A stretch of DNA of 64,000 nucleotides from Trichlorobacter ammonificans (GTDB lineage Bacteria > Desulfobacterota > Desulfuromonadia > Geobacterales > Pseudopelobacteraceae), in assembly GCF_933509905.1 (NCBI RefSeq), contig NZ_OW150024.1, positions 2,406,001 through 2,470,000 of the forward strand. The letters are read 5' to 3'. The notes beneath the pieces are model-generated. The model saw nothing but the letters and a program-made list of their open reading frames with translations, did not search any database and was not told the origin of the DNA. Position 1 is the first letter of the stretch. Each line of letters begins with the position of its first letter. Of this stretch, positions 21,362 through 29,773 are shown in pieces. The position numbers and the translations under genes were made by a program.

Positions 21362-22370
21362 GCGCCCCCCCCTGCCCCGGTGCGGTAGAAGCAAGGTGCG
21401 TACGTTCCTGGTCCGACACCCCCCTGGTGGTGGTCATCACCCCTTCGAACTGCCGGAAATACTCATAGTTGAACAGACCGTTGCTGGCCTCCTCGCGCAT
21501 CATCCGCAGGGCCTCGGCCTGCGGGTAGGCAGGTCGGTAGCCCCGCTCGCTGGTCAGGGCGCTGTAGGTATCGCAGATGGCGGCCAACTGGGCGCTGCGG
21601 GGAATATCCTTCTGCTGCCTGCCCGAGGGATACCCTTGTCCGTCGAAACGCTCGTGGTGGTAGCGGACGATATGCAGGGCCACCTCTCCCAGGCCGAGGT
21701 TTTTGAGGAACTCGTACCCTTTGTGCGCATGCTCCTTCACGCTGAGGTATTCGGCTTCGGAGAGGGCGCCGGGTTTTTCCAGTATTTCATCGGCAATAAA
21801 GGTCATACCAAAGTCGTGCAGCAGTGAGCCGATGCCGACCTCGATCATCTCTTCCTGGGTCAGCCTGAATATCTTCTCGTGGATCAGGAGGTTAAGGGCC
21901 GCTACCTGAACACTGTGGGAAAAGATGTAGTCGTTGTGGGCGGCGATGGTCCGCAACGATTCAAGGGCATGTTCCTCATCCGCCACGTAACTCATCATGT
22001 GCCTGATCAGGCTGCGGCAGCGGTCCAGGCAGGCAGCCTGTTCCGGTGACTCGAAGATGTCGATGACATAGTTGACCGAGGTCTGATACAGGATCAGCCC
22101 CTTGGCCGCGCCGGTGACATCGTTACGGTCCAGTATGCGGGAGAGGTTCTGCTCCAGGTAGCTGTTAACCTCCTTGAGATCGCCGCTCCTGACGTAGAGA
22201 AACTCGATCCGGCTGTTCTCCAGACGCCGCTGGTCGGCTTCGCAGAATCGCCGCTGTTCATCCTTGTAGAGCACGTATTTGCCACCGGTCTTCAGATACA
22301 GCGCCACCTCCGGAAACGATGCCGGGTCGACACAGTCGACGCTGATGGGCCGCCAAAAACAATCACTCAT
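21351..22370 (-). CDS. HD-GYP domain protein (putative c-di-GMP phosphodiesterase)
   Basis: 339 residues. A roughly 130-residue N-terminal region of unclear family precedes an HD-GYP domain: HSVQVAALN, LLHDFGM (HD pair), HHERFDGQGYP and ICDTYSALTSERGYRPA. This class hydrolyses cyclic di-GMP to pGpG or GMP. The GYP loop reads GQGYP and is intact. It starts 10 bases after the stomatin-like gene. No TM segment or receiver domain is seen, so the input signal is unknown. Confidence 0.88.
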   Translation of the reverse strand: MSDCFWRPISVDCVDPASFPEVALYLKTGGKYVLYKDEQRRFCEADQRRLENSRIEFLYVRSGDLKEVNSYLEQNLSRILDRNDVTGAAKGLILYQTSVNYVIDIFESPEQAACLDRCRSLIRHMMSYVADEEHALESLRTIAAHNDYIFSHSVQVAALNLLIHEKIFRLTQEEMIEVGIGSLLHDFGMTFIADEILEKPGALSEAEYLSVKEHAHKGYEFLKNLGLGEVALHIVRYHHERFDGQGYPSGRQQKDIPRSAQLAAICDTYSALTSERGYRPAYPQAEALRMMREEASNGLFNYEYFRQFEGVMTTTRGVSDQERTHLASTAPGQGGAHDA

Positions 22371-22379
22371 GTTTCGTTC

Positions 22380-23231
22380 CTACCCCTTCCCCATGATGCC
22401 GCGGATGGCTGCCGGCAGGTCCGCCGGCAGCATGACCATCTTGCCGTTCTGCGAGGTGGCCATCTTCTGCAACGCATTGACGTAGCGGTCCCCCAGCAGG
22501 AAAACCGCCGGCAGGTCGCGGTCCTGGATGGCGGCACTGATGTCGCCTATGGCCCGGGCCGATGCCTCGGCCAGCCGGATCTGGGCGTCAGCCTCCCGCT
22601 TTGCCGCCTCCAGCTTGCCGTCGGCCTCACGGATCATCGCTTCCCGCCGCCCCTCCGCTTCAAGGATGGTGGCCTGCTTGAACCGCTCGGCGCTGGCCTG
22701 CTGCTCCATAGCCTTCTGCATGGAGTCGGACGGCTTGATATCCTGGATCTCCACCGACTGCACGTAGATGCCCCAGGCCGCAACCTCCTTGGCGATGTTG
22801 TCCTGCAGCCGGGCCTTGATATGCTCCCGCTCCGACAGGGCGCTGTTCAGATCCATCTGGCCGATGATGGCCCGCAGCGACGTCATGACCAGGTTCTGGA
22901 TGGCGTATTCGTAGTTCTGAATCTCGTAGACGGCACGGGTGGGATCGGTGACCTTGATGAAGGCCACGGCGTTGGTGATGATCACGGCGTTGTCCCGGGT
23001 GATCACCTCCTGGGAACCGATGGCCAGCACGTCCCCCTTGGTGGAGACCCGGTAGGCCACGTTGTCGATGTAGGGGATGATGAAGTTCAGCCCCGGCTTG
23101 AGGGTGACGTGGAACTTGCCCAGCCGCTCCACCACCCACTCCTGCCCCTGGGGAACGGTCTTGACCCCGGCAAAGACGGTTGCGGCGACGATGACGGCCA
23201 AAACGGCGACAACAAAGAATGTGGCAGGCAT
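22380..23231 (-). CDS. SPFH/stomatin-like membrane protein (QmcA/paraslipin type)
   Basis: 283 residues. One N-terminal TM helix (TFFVVAVLAVIVAATVFAG) is followed by an SPFH domain (VPQGQEWVVERLGKFHVTLKPG, DPTRAVYEIQNYEYAI, IGQMDLNSALSEREHI) and a long alanine/glutamate coiled coil (ILEAEGRREAMIREADGKLEAAKREADAQI). SPFH proteins oligomerise at membranes and often pair with NfeD-like OB-fold proteins, which here is the gene 10 bases upstream. Confidence 0.92.
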   Translation of the reverse strand: MPATFFVVAVLAVIVAATVFAGVKTVPQGQEWVVERLGKFHVTLKPGLNFIIPYIDNVAYRVSTKGDVLAIGSQEVITRDNAVIITNAVAFIKVTDPTRAVYEIQNYEYAIQNLVMTSLRAIIGQMDLNSALSEREHIKARLQDNIAKEVAAWGIYVQSVEIQDIKPSDSMQKAMEQQASAERFKQATILEAEGRREAMIREADGKLEAAKREADAQIRLAEASARAIGDISAAIQDRDLPAVFLLGDRYVNALQKMATSQNGKMVMLPADLPAAIRGIMGKG

Positions 23232-23241
23232 GGCAAACCTC

Positions 23242-23688
23242 CTAAAGTTTCTTCACTTTCAGTATCTGGCCTTCGATATCGATCACCTGCACCGTGTCCC
23301 CCACCTTGAGCGGCTCTTCGGCGTAACAGGTCCATTCGTCCGCCCCCAGGATCGAGATCCGGAATCTGACCGTTCCCTTCTGGTAGGAGTCGTCGGTACC
23401 GCGGATAACCATGCCCGACTCCCCCACGATCCCCTCCTTGGAAAGACCGGCATGGGTGCGATCACCCCGGTCCCGCAGATATCTGAACCAGAGAACGGTG
23501 AAGCCGACCGAGGCCAAGGCCCAGAGCAGTACCTGCAGCCAAGCCGGCAGCTCCGGCAGCAGAAAGAGCAGCAGCCCCACCACCAAGGCCCCCAGACCGA
23601 ACCAGATGATGGTGAATGACGGGATCACCAACTCCAGGCCGATCATGAGAAGCCCCGCGACCATCCAGTACCACCATTCGAGCTTCAT
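23242..23688 (-). CDS. NfeD-like membrane protein, partner of the SPFH protein
   Basis: 148 residues from ATG 23688; an ATG 6 bases earlier falls right against the GGGAGGA site, so the second is preferred. Three TM helices (WWYWMVAGLLMIGLELVI, IIWFGLGALVVGLLLFL, LQVLLWALASVGFTVLWF) precede a C-terminal OB-fold (EEPLKVGDTVQVIDIEGQILKVKKL). Short NfeD proteins of this form are co-transcribed with stomatin homologs and probably bind them. Confidence 0.9.
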   Translation of the reverse strand: MKLEWWYWMVAGLLMIGLELVIPSFTIIWFGLGALVVGLLLFLLPELPAWLQVLLWALASVGFTVLWFRYLRDRGDRTHAGLSKEGIVGESGMVIRGTDDSYQKGTVRFRISILGADEWTCYAEEPLKVGDTVQVIDIEGQILKVKKL

Positions 23689-23833
23689 GGGCATTCCTCC
23701 CTCGTTATCGGGACAACGGCAGCAGTATACCAGAAACCGGCTATTTTGACCTCATTGATCGCGAGGAAAAACTATTTGCCCTGAACCTCCCGAAATGACA
23801 TACTTTGTCTATACACACCACGGAGGTGTTCCC

Positions 23834-24025
23834 ATGGACGTGAATGCAGTAGCAGGCGCAAGCCTGCTGATGAAATCGGCCCAGACCCAGCAGAATCTGT
23901 CAGCTTACATGATCAAGATGAACGCCCAGGCCCAGGAACAGATGGCCAACCTGCTGGCCCGAACCGCCCAGCAGACGCCCCAGCCGGCAAAAAACCCGGA
24001 CTACGGCTTTTCAACCTACGCCTGA
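23834..24025 (+). CDS. YjfB-like putative motility protein
   Basis: 63 residues; CGGAGGTG precedes ATG 23834. The pattern MDVNAVAGASLLMKSAQTQQ, a helical glutamine-rich middle and an end with QQTPQPAKNPDYGFSTYA matches the small YjfB family (PF14070), linked to motility genes by co-occurrence. It stands alone between a divergent operon and a terminator at 24054. The biochemical function is not known. Confidence 0.75.
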   Translation: MDVNAVAGASLLMKSAQTQQNLSAYMIKMNAQAQEQMANLLARTAQQTPQPAKNPDYGFSTYA

Positions 24026-24053
24026 CCCCCAACGGCAGGCTGCCGGGGAGCAA

Positions 24054-24084
24054 CGGGCCGGTGGAGATTTTCTCCGCCGGCCCG
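24054..24084. terminator. Terminator between the YjfB gene and the V-ATPase operon
   Basis: CGGGCCGG-T-GGAGA (24054-24067) pairs with TCTCC-G-CCGGCCCG (24071-24084), 13 pairs plus a G-U, around a TTT loop. It lies between two converging genes and probably serves both. Confidence 0.75.
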
Positions 24085-24087
24085 TGC

Positions 24088-24726
24088 TCATTCCGCCTCC
24101 CGCCCCCGCAGGTCCCGAAACCGTTTCAGACGAAAGGCAGCCTCCCGCTCCCGCTCCCCCAGGAACTGGGCGATGCTGCGCACCTGCCCCTGCAGACCGG
24201 GCAGAATCCGCTCCTCCAGCACCCGTATCCGCCGCGTCACCCGCACCACCTCCCGCCCCAGCCGCCGCACCTTGTTCTCCCAGGCGGCGATATCCAGCAT
24301 CGCCTGCAGGATCTCCTCGAACTGTCGCAGGGTCTCCTCAAGGTGAACCGTGGCAACCAGGGGGTCGTAGCCGCGAGCCAAGGGAGAACGGAGCGGCGAC
24401 TGGCGCACCGTCACCTCCCGATAGCGCAGCCCCATGACGGCATGTTCCCCCACCTCCAGTCCCAGGTCCTGTTCCGCCACCGCGGCCAGGGAAACCAGTT
24501 GCCGGTCCCCTTCAAGGGCCAGGGCGATGGCCAGCTCCCGCAGGGCACGGCCGTAGGCGCTGCGCACCGCATGCCGCGAGGCGAGAAACGGCGCGGTGGC
24601 GGCCAGCAGTTCGCGGATCAGGGCCTGGCGCCGTGCCTTGAGAATGCCGGTGCTGTTCTGCACCGAACGGCTCTTTTCCTTGAGCAGCAGCAGGTTGGTT
24701 CGGGTGGGATGGATCATCGGCGTCAC
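24088..24726 (-). CDS. ntpD: V/A-type ATPase subunit D
   Basis: 212 residues, almost all helix, with the family start HPTRTNLLLLKEKSRSVQ and the end helix RRIRVLEERILPGLQGQVRSIAQFL. D forms the central rotor shaft of the V/A-type enzyme. It begins in a 4-base overlap with subunit B (24723-24726) and is the last gene of the operon. Confidence 0.93.
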   Translation of the reverse strand: MTPMIHPTRTNLLLLKEKSRSVQNSTGILKARRQALIRELLAATAPFLASRHAVRSAYGRALRELAIALALEGDRQLVSLAAVAEQDLGLEVGEHAVMGLRYREVTVRQSPLRSPLARGYDPLVATVHLEETLRQFEEILQAMLDIAAWENKVRRLGREVVRVTRRIRVLEERILPGLQGQVRSIAQFLGEREREAAFRLKRFRDLRGREAE

Positions 24727-26042
24727 TCCGTCAGCGAAAACCGCTCCAGCAACGCGCTCCCCCGGTCCAGGCTCTCCGCCACGCTGCGCCGCTCATCCCC
24801 CTGGTGCACCAGTTCCCGCTCGAAAGCGTCGGCAAAGTCCAGCATCCGGCGGTCCCGCTCCCCCAGCCCGTCGCGTCCCACGATCGCCTCCAGGCGGCGC
24901 AGGTCCCGGCCACGGGCGTAGTGGCGGTAGAGGCGGTTTGCCAGGGCACGGTGATCCTCGCGGGTGCGGCCGGCGCCGATCCCCTGCTGCATCAGGCGGG
25001 AAAGGCTGGGCAGCACGTCCACCGGCGGGAAGATCCCCTGCTGGTGCAGTTCCCGCGACAGCACGATCTGCCCTTCGGTGATGTAGCCGGTCAGGTCCGG
25101 CACCGGATGGGTGATGTCATCCTCCGGCATGGTCACCACCGGCAGCATGGTGACGGAGCCGGGAAGCCCCCGGATCCGGCCGGCCCGCTCGTACAGGGAA
25201 GAGAGATCGGAGTAGAGGTAGCCGGGATAGCCCCGCCGTCCCGGCAACTCCTCCCGGGCCGTGGAGACCTCCCGCAGGGCGTCGCAGTAGTTGACCATGT
25301 CGGTGATCAGCACCAGCACGTCCATGCCGTGGCGGAAGGCCAGGTATTCGGCCACTGCCAGGCCGAAGCGGGGGGCCAGCAGCCGCTCGATCACCGGCTC
25401 TCCGGCCCGGTTGATGAAGGCGGTGAAGCCCCCCTGCATTCCGGACAGCACGTCGAGATAGGCGGCATATTCGTGATGGGTCAGCCCCAGGGCCACGAAG
25501 ACCACCACGAAGCGCCCACCCCCGGCCAGCCGGGCGTTTTTCAGGATACCGGCAGCCATCTCCCGGGCCGGCAGGCCGGCGCAGGAGAAGATCGGCAGCT
25601 TCTGCCCCCGCACCAGGGTATTCAGGGCATCGATGGTGCTGAAACCGGTCTCGATGAAATCCTGGGGCCGGGCACGGGCCACCGGGTTGATCGGGGCGCC
25701 GGAGATCGGCCCCCACCGTTCCGGGATGAAGGGGGGCTCGCCGTCAAGGGGGACGAAGGAGCCGTTGAAGATCCGTCCCACCACCGCGGGGGACAGGGGG
25801 GCCCGCTTGACCGCGTCGCTGAAGACGACGGCGGCATCGGTGCCCAGCCCGCGGGTTTCTCCCATCACCTGCACCAGCACCGTGTCGTTGTCGATCTTGA
25901 TCACTTCCCCTTCCAGGGTTCCGCCATCGGGAGCGGCGATCCGCACCACCTCGCCGAAGCGCACCCGGCGCACCCGGTCCAGGAAGACCAGGGGGCCGCG
26001 GATGGCGGTCACGCTGCGGTAGGCATGTTCACTGAGCCGCAT
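24723..26042 (-). CDS. ntpB: V/A-type ATPase subunit B
   Basis: 439 residues from ATG 26042, chosen because AAGGAGG precedes it; it overlaps the end of subunit A by 14 bases. It is the non-catalytic stator-ring subunit: the P-loop is replaced (SCAGLPAREMA), as usual for B. Conserved stretches include TGFSTIDALNTLVRGQKLPIF, GRRGYPGYLYSDLSSLYERAG and the region TMPEDDITHPVPDLTGYITEG. Confidence 0.95.
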   Translation of the reverse strand: MRLSEHAYRSVTAIRGPLVFLDRVRRVRFGEVVRIAAPDGGTLEGEVIKIDNDTVLVQVMGETRGLGTDAAVVFSDAVKRAPLSPAVVGRIFNGSFVPLDGEPPFIPERWGPISGAPINPVARARPQDFIETGFSTIDALNTLVRGQKLPIFSCAGLPAREMAAGILKNARLAGGGRFVVVFVALGLTHHEYAAYLDVLSGMQGGFTAFINRAGEPVIERLLAPRFGLAVAEYLAFRHGMDVLVLITDMVNYCDALREVSTAREELPGRRGYPGYLYSDLSSLYERAGRIRGLPGSVTMLPVVTMPEDDITHPVPDLTGYITEGQIVLSRELHQQGIFPPVDVLPSLSRLMQQGIGAGRTREDHRALANRLYRHYARGRDLRRLEAIVGRDGLGERDRRMLDFADAFERELVHQGDERRSVAESLDRGSALLERFSLTE

Positions 26043-27660
26043 CGCCGCCTCCTTTTTCCAGGGCCGCATCCAGGGTTTCGCCGGCGGCCAGGCGCTGTTC
26101 GATCCGGCGGTGATCGGCCAGGATAGCGTCGATCAGGGCCACGGTCCGGGACGGCGGACTGAAGGCGTCCTCGCCGTAGGCCCCCTGGCAGAGGAACTCC
26201 TGCCTGATCCGCTCGGCACTGTGCAGGATCAGGCGGTCCTGCTCCTGCATCCCCTCGTGGCCGACGATCTCAGCCACCTCCCGCAGCGCTTCCTCCCGCT
26301 GCAGCAGGCCGCGGCAGCCACGGCGGGCCTCCACCCATCCGGCCGACACGCTGCGGGCAAAGTGCTGTTCCATGGCCTGTTCGTAGAGCGAGTAGCTCTG
26401 GAACCAGTTCACTGCCGGAAAATGACGGCGGTGGGCCAGGGCCGCGTCCAGCATCAGGAAGGCTCCGGCGGTGCGCAGGCAGGCCTGGGTGACCGGTTCG
26501 GTGAAATCCCCCCCCGGCGGGGAGACGGAAAGGATCATGCTCAAGGAGCCGATGGCACCGCTTACGGTCTCCACCACCCCTGCCCGCTCCATGAAGCCGG
26601 CCATGCGGGAGGCCAAGTAGGTGGGATATCCTTCCTCTCCCGGCATTTCCTCCAGGGAGGAGGAGATTTCCCGCAGCGCCTCGGCCCAGCGGGAAATGCT
26701 GTCGGCCAGGAGCAGCACGTGACAGCCCATGTCCCGGAAGTACTCGGCCATGGTGACGGCGGTGTAGATGGAGGCCTCCCGGGCCGCCACCGGCATGTTG
26801 GAGGTATTGGCCACCACGATGGTTCGCTCCATCAGCCGCCGGCCGGTCCAGGGATCGCTCAGGGAGGCGAACTCCTCCAGCAGTTCGGCCATCTCGTTCC
26901 CCCGCTCGCCGCACCCCACGTACACCACCAGGTCCACGTCGGCGAACTTGGCCACCGCCTGCTCCAGAATGGTCTTGCCGGTACCGAAACCGCCGGGGAT
27001 GATGGCGGTACCGCCACGGGCCAGGGGGTAGAGGAAATCCACCACCCGCTGGCCGGTCACCAGCGGTTCGGCGGGCGGGAGTCGGCGGCGGCAGGGACGG
27101 GGCCGGCGTACCGGCCACTGGCAGCAGACCGTGACCGGGGTGCCGTCGGCGTAACGCCCCACCTCCTGGCAGAGGCTGAAGGCACCGGCCGTGAGCGCGG
27201 CAAGCTCTCCGTCACGGGGGGCGGTCACCAGGTGGCGTACCCGCCCCTCTTCGGCATGGCCGATCACCTCGCCGGCCCGCACCGTTTCACCCGCCTCCCT
27301 GAGGGGGACGAAATTCCAACGCGCCGGGCTGTCCAGCAGGGAGGCGCTGCTGCCGGCGCCGATGAAGGGACCGTCCCGCTCCAGCAGCTTTTCCAGGGGG
27401 CGCTGCAGGCCGTCGTACATCCCTCCCAGAAGCCCCGGCCCCAACTGGGCGACAAGGGGGCGGGCCGTCCCCCGCACCGGCTCACCCAGGGCAAGACCGC
27501 GGGTATCCTCGTACACCTGCACCACGGCCCGGTCCCGCTCCAGCCGCACCACCTCGCCGGTCAGGCCGGCGCTCCCCACCAGCACGATCTCGTAGAGCGT
27601 CAGACCGGTCAGTTCCACGGTCACGGTGGGGCCCGCTATGCCGGTGATCACCCCGTTCAT
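26029..27660 (-). CDS. ntpA: V/A-type ATPase catalytic subunit A
   Basis: 543 residues, slightly shorter than the usual 570-600. Walker A GGFGTGKT (near residue 225) and the following FADVDLVVYVGCGERGNEM define the catalytic subunit that hydrolyses or makes ATP. Downstream motifs ADSISRWAEALREIS and GYPTYLASRMAGFMERAG are conserved. It overlaps subunit F by 4 bases. The operon order (G-I-K-E-C-F-A-B-D) is a standard bacterial V/A-ATPase order. Confidence 0.97.
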   Translation of the reverse strand: MNGVITGIAGPTVTVELTGLTLYEIVLVGSAGLTGEVVRLERDRAVVQVYEDTRGLALGEPVRGTARPLVAQLGPGLLGGMYDGLQRPLEKLLERDGPFIGAGSSASLLDSPARWNFVPLREAGETVRAGEVIGHAEEGRVRHLVTAPRDGELAALTAGAFSLCQEVGRYADGTPVTVCCQWPVRRPRPCRRRLPPAEPLVTGQRVVDFLYPLARGGTAIIPGGFGTGKTILEQAVAKFADVDLVVYVGCGERGNEMAELLEEFASLSDPWTGRRLMERTIVVANTSNMPVAAREASIYTAVTMAEYFRDMGCHVLLLADSISRWAEALREISSSLEEMPGEEGYPTYLASRMAGFMERAGVVETVSGAIGSLSMILSVSPPGGDFTEPVTQACLRTAGAFLMLDAALAHRRHFPAVNWFQSYSLYEQAMEQHFARSVSAGWVEARRGCRGLLQREEALREVAEIVGHEGMQEQDRLILHSAERIRQEFLCQGAYGEDAFSPPSRTVALIDAILADHRRIEQRLAAGETLDAALEKGGGDAAQ

Positions 27661-27974
27661 CGCCGCACCTTCACCTGGTAGCCCACGGCCCGGCGGATCA
27701 GCCGCAGGGCGTAATCCTCGGCCGCCGCCGTTCCGAGGGGAGCCGGCAGTACCACCAGCACGCCGGACCAGCGCTGTTCCAGGGCATGGAGCATCTCCTC
27801 CCCCACCTCCTCCACCAGCCGTTCATCAAGGATCACCACCCCGCCGTCGGACGCCGCCAGGGCCTGCTGCAGCAGTTCCGCCACCTGACCGGGCTCAGCC
27901 GCCAACTGGACCGCTCCGCAGCAGGCAAAGCCGTTGTCGGCGTCGGCAGGAGTGACCGCCACCACCCGTTTCAT
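27657..27974 (-). CDS. ntpF: V/A-type ATPase subunit F
   Basis: 105 residues from ATG 27974 (MKRVVAVTPADADNGFACCG). The alpha/beta fold with GGVVILDERLVEEVGEEMLHAL and the ending LRLIRRAVGYQVKV is typical of subunit F, which binds the rotor with D. It overlaps subunit C by 4 bases and subunit A by 4 bases. Longer upstream frames read into subunit C and are not used. Confidence 0.9.
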   Translation of the reverse strand: MKRVVAVTPADADNGFACCGAVQLAAEPGQVAELLQQALAASDGGVVILDERLVEEVGEEMLHALEQRWSGVLVVLPAPLGTAAAEDYALRLIRRAVGYQVKVRR

Positions 27975-28927
27975 CGCCGCAGCTCCGCGGCCACCTGTTC
28001 CGGGCCGATGGCCTCCAGTTTCTCCAGCAGGCCGATCATGGCCGCCTCGTCGCTGCAGCGCCAAAGGTAGTCCAGGATCAGCCCCACCCCGTCGCCGGTG
28101 CGGACCAGGCGAGCGGTCAGACGGCGCCGGGCGATCCGGAGAAGCTGCTCCGGATCGACCTCTTGACCGGCGCCGTCCATCCCCCCCAGGCGTGCCGCCA
28201 GCCGCAGCAGCCCGGCGTTGTCGTTGCGGCGGAACAGTTCGATCAGGCGCGCGGGGTCGAGCGTTCCTCCGGCCAGCAGGCGGGACGGCTCGGTCTGACG
28301 CCAGCGCAGCCCGTTCAGCAGCGCGGAAAGGTTGCGGCTGTCCACAACCAGCGTCAGGCAGCACCGCATCTGCGGATGCAGCGGCCCGGAACAGGCCGCC
28401 TCCAGGGATCGCTCCCAGAGCAGCCGTTCCGTACCGCCGGTTCCGGCGGCGCGAAACGCCGCCCCAAGTCCGCCAAACGCCGGATGGCAGTCCACGAGAC
28501 GGCGCTCCAGCCGCTCCACCGCCCCGGCGCAGCCGCCCCCACTCCGCAGCAGCTCCCTGAGCGGAGCGGCCAGCAGGCTTGCCGCCAACAGCGACTCCGG
28601 CAACGGTTGGCCGCCGGCCAGCAGCCGCAGGCAGACGGCCAACGGCTTCAGCTCCGCCAGCCAGAAGAAGGGGGCCGTGGCCCTTCGCAGCGGTTCCGTC
28701 ATCCGGGCAAAGACCCAGCGGTACTCCCGGCGCAGCGCCTGCAGTGCCCAGTGGGGTTCAGCGGAGGGCAGCGGCCGCCAGGGAGCGGCGGGCAGGGAGG
28801 CCGTTGGCTGGCGGGGCGTCTGCAGATGCTGCCAGTCCCGCACCAGAAAGGAGCGCCGCCCCCGGATACGGGCCAGCAGGCAGTCGGCCGACTGACCGGC
28901 CGGCAGGTCACAGAGCAGCCGTCGCAC
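27971..28927 (-). CDS. ntpC: V/A-type ATPase subunit C
   Basis: 318 residues from a GTG start at 28927. Helix-rich, with LIELFRRNDNAGLLRLAARLGG and the ending IGLLEKLEAIGPEQVAAELRR typical of the funnel-shaped C/d subunit that joins the rotor shaft to the membrane ring. It is diverged in sequence; the call rests on length, C-terminal pattern and position between E and F. Confidence 0.85.
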   Translation of the reverse strand: MRRLLCDLPAGQSADCLLARIRGRRSFLVRDWQHLQTPRQPTASLPAAPWRPLPSAEPHWALQALRREYRWVFARMTEPLRRATAPFFWLAELKPLAVCLRLLAGGQPLPESLLAASLLAAPLRELLRSGGGCAGAVERLERRLVDCHPAFGGLGAAFRAAGTGGTERLLWERSLEAACSGPLHPQMRCCLTLVVDSRNLSALLNGLRWRQTEPSRLLAGGTLDPARLIELFRRNDNAGLLRLAARLGGMDGAGQEVDPEQLLRIARRRLTARLVRTGDGVGLILDYLWRCSDEAAMIGLLEKLEAIGPEQVAAELRR

Positions 28928-29519
28928 CCTCGCCCCCTCCTTCCGTTGTCCGGTCCCCCGGCATGGTTCGCAGCTCCGCCATCAGTGTCGGCAAAAGGTC
29001 GGGCCAGAGCCGGGTCAGCCGCGTTTCCAGGCTGTTGTCCACCGTAAGGCTGCCATCGGCAGAGACCGCCCGCAACCCGCCGGACAGTGCCGGGTCCGTG
29101 GTCACCGTCACGCCCGGAAAGCAGGCTTCAGCCACCTGCCGGTCGACCTCGGCCACCGTCACCGTTCCCCAGGCCAGCTCCGGCAGTTCCCCTGCCAGCC
29201 GACGGAACAGTCCTTCATCACCACCGGAACACACCTGGCCGAGACAGGCCTGTGCCCGTTCCCGCAACCGCAGGGCCAGGAGGTGCTCGGCCCGCAGCCG
29301 GATCAGCGCCGCCTCCCGGGACGCCGTTGCCAGCAGGGCAGCGCGGCGCTCGTCACAGCAGCGGGCCAGCTCCCGTTCATGGCGCTGTCGCTCGTCGGCG
29401 CTTTGCTCCGCCGCCGTCCGGCGCAGCCGCGCTTCCTCCGCCGTCTCCCCGGCGGCAATCGCGGCCAGGGTTTCCGCGCCCTCCCGCTGCAGCGCCTCCA
29501 GCAGTTCCCGCCGTCCCAT
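28908..29519 (-). CDS. ntpE: V/A-type ATPase subunit E
   Basis: 203 residues. A long N-terminal helix rich in Ala, Arg and Glu (EALQREGAETLAAIAAGETAEEARLRR) forms the peripheral stalk with subunit G/H; the C-terminal alpha/beta head follows (GTVTVAEVDRQVAEACFPGVTV, SVDNSLETRL-like end at LTVDNSLETRLTRLWPDL). It overlaps subunit C by 20 bases. Confidence 0.88.
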   Translation of the reverse strand: MGRRELLEALQREGAETLAAIAAGETAEEARLRRTAAEQSADERQRHERELARCCDERRAALLATASREAALIRLRAEHLLALRLRERAQACLGQVCSGGDEGLFRRLAGELPELAWGTVTVAEVDRQVAEACFPGVTVTTDPALSGGLRAVSADGSLTVDNSLETRLTRLWPDLLPTLMAELRTMPGDRTTEGGGEGATAAL

Positions 29520-29528
29520 GACCCGGAC

Positions 29529-29741
29529 TCACTTGTTGAGGATCATGGTGGCGATCACGAACCCCAGGATCACCATGGTCTCGGGAATGGCCAGCAGGAT
29601 GATCACCGTGCCGGTCAGCTCCGGTCGTTCGGCGATGGTGCCGGCGCTGGCCGCGCCGATCCGCGACTGGGCCCAGGCCGTGGCAACGGCGCAGAGCCCC
29701 ACTGCCAGGGCGGCGGCGAAACAGATCAGGACCTTTTCCAT
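29529..29741 (-). CDS. ntpK: V/A-type ATPase membrane rotor subunit K (c), two-helix form
   Basis: 70 residues from ATG 29741 with AAGGAGG. Two TM helices make a small (8 kDa-type) c-subunit, unlike the doubled 16 kDa K of Enterococcus. Ion-site residues can be read: Q25 in helix 1 (AWAQSRIGAASAG) and E54-T55 in helix 2 (AIPETMVILG). Q...E(S/T) is the ligand set of Na+-binding c-subunits, so Na+ coupling is likely, though H+ use cannot be excluded. Confidence 0.9.
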   Translation of the reverse strand: MEKVLICFAAALAVGLCAVATAWAQSRIGAASAGTIAERPELTGTVIILLAIPETMVILGFVIATMILNK

Positions 29742-29773
29742 GGGATGACCTCCTTGACTGGGTGTATGCGGCG

